Shown: one piece after another, positions 48,450-53,335 of the stretch
Numbering within the stretch: position 1 is the first letter of the stretch
Layout: every line of letters begins with the position of its first letter
Assembly (NCBI RefSeq): GCF_013377885.1
Contig: NZ_JABKAU010000033.1
Location: 1-53,335 of the forward strand
DNA: 53,335 nucleotides
Direction of reading: 5' to 3'
DNA from: Hymenobacter lapidiphilus
Lineage (GTDB): Bacteria > Bacteroidota > Bacteroidia > Cytophagales > Hymenobacteraceae
Made by a program: the position numbers and the translations under genes
The notes under the pieces: generated by a model
The model's database searches: none
What the model was told of the DNA's origin: nothing
The model's input: the letters and a program-made list of their open reading frames with translations, nothing else

Positions 48450-48592
48450 ATAAAGGAACGTCATTCTGAGCGAAGGCGCAGCCGTAGTCGAAGAATCTCG
48501 CGTGCCAAAGTAACCCAACCTATAGGAGGTGGCACTGCGGTAGAGATTCTTCGACAACGGCTGCGCCTTCGCTCAGAATGACGTTCCTTTAT
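48450..48592. repeat. Family-A palindrome, copy 7 (GAATG/AAGAATC variant)
   Basis: Outer arms ATAAAGGAACGTCATTCTGA then GCGAAGGCGCAGCCG, and the reverse complement ending at 48592, pair over 35 bp. The inner part (AGTCGAAGAATCTCG against TAGAGATTCTTCGACAA) has a few mismatches. It lies between the thioesterase and mnmD. Confidence 0.88.
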
Positions 48593-48616
48593 CCTCGCAG
48601 AATCAACCAACCACCA

Positions 48617-49339
48617 ATGCTCAATACCAGGCACCCCGACGTGCAACTCCGCCCCACTGCCGACGGCTCGGGCACGCTCTACGTGCCGGCCCTCGATGAG
48701 CATTACCACAGCACCCACGGAGCCGTGCAGGAAGCCCGGCATGTGTACCTGGCCGCCGGCCTGGAGCCCGCGCTGACCGCCGTTACCGGCCCGGTGCGAG
48801 TGCTGGAAGTGGGCTTCGGCACCGGCCTGAACGCGCTGCTGACACTGGAGCGCAGCCTCACGGCCGTAGTGCACATCAGCTACGATACCGTGGAGAAGCA
48901 CCCGCTGCCCTGGGAGCTGGTGCGCGGGCTGGCCACGGCCCCCGAGCTGCAGGCGCCGCCGCTACCCGCGTTCCGGCAGCTGCTGCACGAGGCCGCCTGG
49001 GAACAGCCGGTGGCCCTCACGCCCGGCTTCACGCTACGCAAGCTGGCCGGCGAGTTGCAGTCTCTGGTGTTGGGCTTCGAGGCTTATCAGGTCATTTACT
49101 TCGATGCCTTCGCCCCCGAAAAGCAGCCCGATATGTGGACCGACGCCGTATTTGAGCACCTTTACGCAGCCACCGCGCCGGGCGGCTGCCTGGTGAGCTA
49201 CTGCGCCAAGGGCAGCTTCAAGCGCAGCCTGCGGGCTGCGGGCTGGCAGACGGAGGGCATCCCCGGCCCGCCCGGCAAGCGTGAGATGACGCGGGCGTGG
49301 AAGCCAAAGATTTTTGTGGGCCTATCTTCGTTTATATGA
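48617..49339 (+). CDS. mnmD: tRNA 5-methylaminomethyl-2-thiouridine methyltransferase
   Basis: 240 residues from the ATG at 48617 (MLNTRHPDVQLRPTADGSGT); an upstream ATG at 48578 lies in the palindrome. It completes the wobble-U34 modification mnm5s2U. Motifs of MnmC1/MnmD: LYVPALDEHYHSTHGAVQEA RHVY, VLEVGFGTGLNALLTLERSL (SAM motif), LGFEAYQVIYFDAFAPEKQP DMWT, GGCLVSYCAKGSFKRSLRAA GW and PPGKREMTRAWKP. Free-standing MnmD without the FAD-dependent MnmC2 domain is usual outside Gammaproteobacteria. Its TGA overlaps the next ATG. Confidence 0.94.
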   Translation: MLNTRHPDVQLRPTADGSGTLYVPALDEHYHSTHGAVQEARHVYLAAGLEPALTAVTGPVRVLEVGFGTGLNALLTLERSLTAVVHISYDTVEKHPLPWELVRGLATAPELQAPPLPAFRQLLHEAAWEQPVALTPGFTLRKLAGELQSLVLGFEAYQVIYFDAFAPEKQPDMWTDAVFEHLYAATAPGGCLVSYCAKGSFKRSLRAAGWQTEGIPGPPGKREMTRAWKPKIFVGLSSFI

Positions 49340-50586
49340 GTCGAAAGTTACTTGAAGGGGACGGGCCGGAGTGGGTGCGGCGGGGCGTGATTACGGAAGG
49401 CCAGCGTGAGGCGCTGCTGGCCCTGTACCCGACCGAAGCCAACGCCATTGGGCTGCTGCCGCTGCTGGGCTCCCTGCTGGTGCTGCTGAGCGCCCTGAGC
49501 GTGGTGGCGGCCAACTGGCAGAGTTTGCCCGAGCTGCTGCGGCTGGGGCTGCTGCTGGCCACGCTGGTGGCCGCCTACACGGGCGGCGAGTACTTCCGGC
49601 GGCGCGGTAACACCAGCCTCGGCATGGGCCTGGTGGCGCTGGGGCTCGTAGTGTTCGGGGCCAGCATCGTGCTCACCAGCCAGCTCTACCAACTCATCGG
49701 CTACGACCTGACCGGGCTGCTGGCCTGGGCTGTGGCCGGTATGAGCCTCACGTGGCTTTACCGCAGTCGGCTGCTGTTTCTGGTCACCGTCATCATCAGC
49801 GGCATTGTGCAGGGCTACAACACCGGGCAGCTCGGCGCCTTTAGCTACCTCACGGCTGCCGGCACGGCCCTGGGGCTGGGCCTGTACTGGTGGCGCCGGC
49901 CCGATGCACTGCTGGGCGGGGTGCTGGCCGGCGGCCTGCTCTGGCAGGCGGCCCTGCTGATAAACCACCTGCACGTCAAAATCACCTGGTTCTTCATTCC
50001 GGCCATGCTCGTGTACGCCCTCGGCGACTGGCAGGCCGACCGCCCCGCCGGCCGGGCGTTGCAGGGGCCACCGCTGGCAGCTGCCTTCCTGTTCACGCTG
50101 GGGCTGGCCTTGTTTGGCGAATCCGACTTTTACGCCGGGCAGCTGCGGGCGCCGCTGATACCCTACCTGGCGGCGCTGGGGGCCGTACTGGCTTTGTCGC
50201 TGGTGGGCAAGCAGCGTCGCGGCCGCCTCAGTGGTGCTACCGACTGGCTATTGCTGCTGCCGGGCTTCTATTTCACGGGGGGCTTGCCGCTGGCTGTGGC
50301 TACGCTGGTGGTGCTGTACGCCTACTCGGGCAGCGTGCTGCTGCGCGCCCACCAGGAGCAAAACCCCGACCGCGTGACGCTGGGCACCGTGCTGTTCGTG
50401 CTCACCACGGCCGTCGCCTACTTTAAACTGACGTGGGGCTTCTTCGATAAGTCGTTGTTCTTCCTGCTGGGCGGGCTGCTGCTGCTGGGCCTGAGCTGGT
50501 GGCTGCAACGCCGCGCCGCCCGGACGCTGGCCGCCGCCAACACCACCGCTGCTAATATTACCGCCGCTTCTGCCCCCAAGCCATGA
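49336..50586 (+). CDS. DUF2157 membrane protein
   Basis: 416 residues from the ATG at 49336, overlapping the mnmD stop (ATGA). The soluble N-terminus WVRRGVITEGQREALLALYP is typical for DUF2157. About 12 hydrophobic helices follow (e.g. IGLLPLLGSLLVLLSALSVV, LVALGLVVFGASIVLTSQLY, LTGLLAWAVAGMSLTWLYRS), with an Ala/Thr tail. Function unknown. Its stop overlaps the GDYXXLXY gene, a pairing known from other Bacteroidota and Proteobacteria, which suggests a two-component membrane complex. Confidence 0.88.
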   Translation: MSRKLLEGDGPEWVRRGVITEGQREALLALYPTEANAIGLLPLLGSLLVLLSALSVVAANWQSLPELLRLGLLLATLVAAYTGGEYFRRRGNTSLGMGLVALGLVVFGASIVLTSQLYQLIGYDLTGLLAWAVAGMSLTWLYRSRLLFLVTVIISGIVQGYNTGQLGAFSYLTAAGTALGLGLYWWRRPDALLGGVLAGGLLWQAALLINHLHVKITWFFIPAMLVYALGDWQADRPAGRALQGPPLAAAFLFTLGLALFGESDFYAGQLRAPLIPYLAALGAVLALSLVGKQRRGRLSGATDWLLLLPGFYFTGGLPLAVATLVVLYAYSGSVLLRAHQEQNPDRVTLGTVLFVLTTAVAYFKLTWGFFDKSLFFLLGGLLLLGLSWWLQRRAARTLAAANTTAANITAASAPKP

Positions 50587-51155
50587 CCGAGTCGATTGGT
50601 TCTACCCTCAGTCCGGTGCCGGCTGCCGAGCCTGCTCTGCTGGCCAGCCACCGCCGCTGGCTGCTGTGGCTGGTGGCGGCGCAGGTGCTGTTTGTGCTGG
50701 GCGTGGCCGTGGCCGGCTACGCCACGGCGGCGCTGGGCCGCATCATCACGCTGCAAACCGAGCCCGTTGACCCGCGTGACTTACTTTACGGCGACCATCT
50801 GCGGCTACGCTACCAGATAAGCGAGCTGCCCGGCAGCCTGTGGCGCGGCCCCACCCTGCCCCGCCGCAAAGACGCCGCCTACGTACTACTCGAACCGGCG
50901 GGCAACGACTACACGGCCGTGGGCATCTACCCCGAGGCGCCCGTCATCACCGGCCAGCAGGTAGTACTGCGTGGCTCGGTGCAGGATGTGTGGCGCCGCG
51001 GCCTGCGCCTGCGCTACGGCCTGGAGCGCTACTACGTGCCCGAAACCATGACCCGCCAGATGCGCCAGCGTCGCCGCCTGCGCGTGCAAATCAGCATCGC
51101 CCCCTGGGGGCAAGCCCGTATCACGCAGGTAGATACGCTGGGCGTGGTGCGATAA
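50583..51155 (+). CDS. GDYXXLXY-domain membrane protein
   Basis: 190 residues from the ATG at 50583, overlapping the DUF2157 stop (ATGA). One transmembrane helix (LLWLVAAQVLFVLGVAVAGY) then TLQTEPVDPRDLLYGDHLRL RY, the family's signature (GDYxxLxY-like; here GDHLRLRY, with His at the Tyr position). The rest, including LLEPAGNDYTAVGIYPEAPV, is periplasmic beta-rich. Function unknown; usually found with DUF2157/DUF4401 proteins. Last gene of the three-gene overlapping set. Confidence 0.88.
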   Translation: MTESIGSTLSPVPAAEPALLASHRRWLLWLVAAQVLFVLGVAVAGYATAALGRIITLQTEPVDPRDLLYGDHLRLRYQISELPGSLWRGPTLPRRKDAAYVLLEPAGNDYTAVGIYPEAPVITGQQVVLRGSVQDVWRRGLRLRYGLERYYVPETMTRQMRQRRRLRVQISIAPWGQARITQVDTLGVVR

Positions 51156-51185
51156 ATAGCTGCTGCTAAGTAGTTACCGCGCGGT

Positions 51186-51272
51186 GTAGGGGCGGGGCTT
51201 GTCCCCGCCCGCCGTTAGTATCGTTTCAACGACTGTCGTTCAACGGCGGGCGGGGGCAAGCCCCGCCCCTAC
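51186..51272. repeat. GTAGGGGCGGGGCTTGTCCCC palindromic element, copy 2
   Basis: Starts GTAGGGGCGGGGCTTGTCCC and ends GCAAGCCCCGCCCCTAC; central CGTTTCAACGACTGTCGTTC. Same design and outer sequence as 7618-7704. Lies between convergent GDYXXLXY and exbD genes. Confidence 0.9.
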
Positions 51273-51292
51273 GCCGGGTAAGTATCACGTAT

Positions 51293-51790
51293 TTACCTAA
51301 CCGCCAGTAATTCTTTATCGGCTTCATTCAAATCAACCAGCGCGTATTTGCGCTGGCCGGTGATATTCATCTCGTCGAGCACGTCCACCAGGCTCTGGTA
51401 GTTGGCTTGGTTGCTGGGCTTGATTAGTACCACGCCGCCGGGCTGCTGCTGAAACCGGAGCAGCACCTGGCGCAGGCCATCGGCAGCCAGGGTAGTGCGG
51501 TGCAGTTGGCGGGTGTCGGTGCCGGGGTTGAGGCCGAAGAAATAGCGCACCTCGTTGTTCTTGTCTAGCAGCAGCGTCAGTGCCTTTTTCGGGTCTACCG
51601 GACTTTCTGGCCCTGGTGTGGGCATGGTCAGCTCCATCACGGCGGGCTTGTTGAAAGTGGTCGTGAGCATAAAGAAGGTCAGCAGTAAAAAGGCCAGATC
51701 CACCATCGGCGTCATGTCTGGGTGGAAAGACCGTTTGGTAGCGCGGGGCTTCCCGGACTTAGGGGCGGCGGTAGGTTGGATGCTGGCCAT
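51293..51790 (-). CDS. exbD: ExbD/TolR-family biopolymer transport protein
   Basis: 165 residues. N-terminal SFHPDMTPMVDLAFLLLTFF MLTTTFNKP: the one ExbD transmembrane helix with the proton-coupling Asp in DMTPMVDLAFLLL. The periplasmic domain includes LLLDKNNEVRYFFG and GVVLIKPSNQANYQSLVDVL. It works with ExbB in a TonB or gliding/uptake motor; no exbB is adjacent here. It may serve the TonB-like proteins at 18961-20026, but that is inference. Confidence 0.92.
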   Translation of the reverse strand: MASIQPTAAPKSGKPRATKRSFHPDMTPMVDLAFLLLTFFMLTTTFNKPAVMELTMPTPGPESPVDPKKALTLLLDKNNEVRYFFGLNPGTDTRQLHRTTLAADGLRQVLLRFQQQPGGVVLIKPSNQANYQSLVDVLDEMNITGQRKYALVDLNEADKELLAVR

Positions 51791-51910
51791 GCTGACGGGG
51801 TTTTAGTGAAACATAGCCCTTGAACGATACGACTTGGCTTGGTATTGTTCAGGGCCGGTTTCTCGCAGAGGAGCGCGGAGGGTTGCGCAGAGGTCCGCGA
51901 AGCCGTTTTA

Positions 51911-52489
51911 CTACCCAAACCGCCACAGCTGCTCCGGCGTGAGGCAGGCGTGCAGGCGTACGTCGCCGGCCCAGGCGTCAGTAATGCGTGGTACCGGCGG
52001 CTCCAGGCTCACGCCAATCCGCAGCGTATCGGGGCGGCATTCGGCCAGAAACTGGTCGTAAAAACCTTTGCCATAGCCCACGCGGTGACCGGTTTCATCA
52101 AAAGCCAGCAGCGGCACCAGCACCGCATCGAAAGCGTCGGGCGTTACCTGCGGCGCGTTGGCGGCAGGCTCTGGGATATGCCAGTGGTTGGGCGTCAGCG
52201 GGGTGTTGGGGCCGAGGGCGTAGTGGCGCAGCGTGCGGCCATCGGGCTGCACCACCGGCACGGCCAGCTGCAGGTTGGGGTACTCGGTCCACAGCCGGCC
52301 GATGAGCGGCCAGGTATCGGGCTCGTGCTGGCGGGCAATCGGCAGAAACAGGTGCAGCCCGCGCCATGCCGCCACCGGAAAATCCGCGAGCAGCTGCGGC
52401 CACAGCGTAGCGCTGCGGCGCGCTACCTCGGCTTCGGACAGCGCCCGGCGGCGGGCCAGGGTCTGGCGACGTAATGATTCTTTGGTCAC
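51911..52489 (-). CDS. 5-formyltetrahydrofolate cyclo-ligase
   Basis: 192 residues (MTKESLRRQTLARRRALSEA). It converts 5-formyl-THF to 5,10-methenyl-THF with ATP. Motifs: HLFLPIARQHEPDTWPLI, AVPVVQPDGRTLRHYAL, PNHWHIPEPAA, FDAVLVPLLAFDETGHRVGY and GYGKGFYDQFLAECRPDT, the last being the family signature (G-Y/R-x-G-x-G-F/Y-Y-D). Cytoplasmic one-carbon salvage enzyme. Single gene. Confidence 0.93.
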   Translation of the reverse strand: MTKESLRRQTLARRRALSEAEVARRSATLWPQLLADFPVAAWRGLHLFLPIARQHEPDTWPLIGRLWTEYPNLQLAVPVVQPDGRTLRHYALGPNTPLTPNHWHIPEPAANAPQVTPDAFDAVLVPLLAFDETGHRVGYGKGFYDQFLAECRPDTLRIGVSLEPPVPRITDAWAGDVRLHACLTPEQLWRFG

Positions 52490-52547
52490 GGCTTGGCGCG
52501 CATTCGTTGCTGGTTATCTGAACTGCTCGTTCCTAAACCGGTGGGGC

Positions 52548-53335
52548 TTAGTCCAGGGCCGTTACGTAAAAGCTGACTTTGGGCTGCATACCGGCCAGCC
52601 GCGCACCCAACGACACCTTTTTCCAAGCCCCTTGGCTGACTTTACGGGCATAGATTGGGTCGCCGAAATAGCCCAGCGCCGCCGAAAAAGCCAAGCCCTG
52701 GTTTACCTGCTTGGTGTCTCCGCCGGCTACCCATTCAATAGCCAGGAAAAAATCTTCCTCCAGCACGAGTGCGTCGGCCATCAAATCTACAACCAGTGGC
52801 CCTGTATTATTCGGACGGCTGGCGCTAGTTACGAGTATATCGCGGTGATTAAGCTTCTCGGCTGAGGGCTGGCCATTGGGGAGCAGCCGGTACAAGTTGA
52901 CGCGGAAAGTAAGCGAGGCAGAATCCTTGTAAAGCAGGTTGAAAGTCGCTTTTTGCACCTTGGTAGGCTGGCGGCGTAAGCTGATAACCGTGCCCATTTC
53001 GGCCCCGCGGTCCTTTGCCTGCAGTCCGAACATCACCACCTTCGACTCGGTCGTGCAGCCGAGCGTGAGCGTGCGCTTGAATAGGCTCGGGGCCTGCACC
53101 CGCACATCGGCCAACTGTACAGCGGCGGGCACAAGGGCCACGTTGGGCCCGGCCACTAGTTCCTGCAGTAGTATCCGTTGGGGCTCGTAGCCGATGCTCG
53201 ACAGGCGCACCGTGTCGGTGAGGTTGGCGGCGGCGTAGCTCAACTGGTAGCGGCCCCGCTCGTCGGCCACGGTGCCCATGCTCTGGCCGGGAATTCCAAT
53301 GTTCACGTAGGGTACCGGCCGGCCCGTGCCGGCTT
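52548..53335 (-). CDS. Carboxypeptidase-regulatory-like (CarboxypepD_reg) protein, N-terminus outside window
   Basis: 262 codons are visible; the frame is open to the right edge, so the start is missing (a GTG at 53306 lies inside the domain). The beginning reads AGTGRPVPYVNIGIPGQSMG then TVADERGRYQLSYAA: the D-x-x-T-G-x-P-V-P-x-V-N-V-x-I-x-G...G-x-x-x-D-x-x-G-x-Y/F strand order of the beta-sandwich domain found at the N-terminus of many Bacteroidota surface and TonB-receptor proteins. The rest (RRQPTKVQKATFNLLYKDSA, FFLAIEWVAGGDT) is beta-rich with no family assigned. Surface or periplasmic location is likely. Confidence 0.8.
   Translation of the reverse strand, partial: AGTGRPVPYVNIGIPGQSMGTVADERGRYQLSYAAANLTDTVRLSSIGYEPQRILLQELVAGPNVALVPAAVQLADVRVQAPSLFKRTLTLGCTTESKVVMFGLQAKDRGAEMGTVISLRRQPTKVQKATFNLLYKDSASLTFRVNLYRLLPNGQPSAEKLNHRDILVTSASRPNNTGPLVVDLMADALVLEEDFFLAIEWVAGGDTKQVNQGLAFSAALGYFGDPIYARKVSQGAWKKVSLGARLAGMQPKVSFYVTALD

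Noticed and set aside
1..53335. tRNA, rRNA, CRISPR array, IS element or prophage
   Set aside because: I read the gaps for cloverleaf, direct-repeat/spacer and transposase signatures and found none; palindromes here have no associated transposase in the window.

Overview
The window is a high-GC chromosomal segment of a Bacteroidota bacterium, most likely a Hymenobacter-like member of Hymenobacteraceae/Cytophagales. The grounds are Bacteroidota-type promoter boxes (TAnnTTTG, and one full TTTG-N20-TAnnTTTG), two secreted proteins with type IX secretion C-terminal sorting domains, many Bacteroidota-typical families (DUF6624, WG repeats, TonB-domain proteins with an N-terminal Cys pair, DUF5522, GDYXXLXY, MnmD without MnmC2), a mevalonate-pathway HMG-CoA reductase, and dispersed intergenic palindromes of a kind common in this group. 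The genus is inferred, not proven. One line sampled in the main body (12001-12060) is 38/60 G+C; one line in the first kilobase (601-660) is 21/60.

Layout. 1-1011 (minus) is an AT-rich partial gene with a SIR2/AbiH-like nucleotide-binding fold, probably a defence gene from an accessory block lying left of the window. 1079-6265 carries class Ia ribonucleotide reductase (nrdA and nrdB, both minus) separated by a small Cys-rich membrane protein and a DUF6624 protein; the region upstream of nrdB has three DnaA boxes in 40 bp. 6734-7475 is rplU-rpmA. 7714-9735 is the divergent pair ribD / prmC. 9893-16302 is a nucleotide-sugar (surface polysaccharide) cluster: WbpD-like acetyltransferase, WbpA/TviB-like dehydrogenase, galE, rfbB, WbpP-like epimerase and rfbA, with a palindromic or AGCT-type repeat in most of the gaps. 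16471-17194 is a lipoprotein with a truncated paralogue in front. 17308-20903 (minus) has HMG-CoA reductase, two TonB C-terminal-domain proteins and a WG-repeat protein. 21128-27060 is a mixed metabolic stretch (PhyH dioxygenase, SDRs, PAP2_C-like membrane phosphatase, M20 amidohydrolase, ATP-grasp ligase). 27358-35961 holds secreted and envelope proteins (M4 metalloprotease, OMP barrel, TPR protein, esterase, PA14/ricin-type adhesin-like protein), a DNA-repair methyltransferase and a PLD-like protein. 35997-41532 contains a GH1/GH5-like hydrolase, a cation diffusion facilitator, an APC permease, a GNAT and hemB. 41603-42983 has three small lipoproteins, the first broken by a frameshift at a G7 run. 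43223-53335 is housekeeping and envelope: rocD, DUF2314, ridA-DUF5522, rpmB, aminopeptidase P, thioesterase, mnmD-DUF2157-GDYXXLXY, exbD, 5-formyl-THF cyclo-ligase and a right-edge partial carboxypeptidase-regulatory-like protein.

The features least explained by ordinary gene content are (i) a family of intergenic palindromes whose two arms change together between copies, (ii) very long perfect unique hairpins (46 and 34 bp arms) at gene ends, (iii) two genes whose -7 promoter box ends exactly 4 nt before the start codon, suggesting leaderless mRNAs, (iv) the DnaA-box cluster at nrdB, and (v) the AT-rich SIR2/AbiH-like gene at the left edge. I see no CRISPR array, tRNA, rRNA, integrase or transposase gene. 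No complete, clearly new multi-gene system is visible; the candidates are stated with their tests in the findings.
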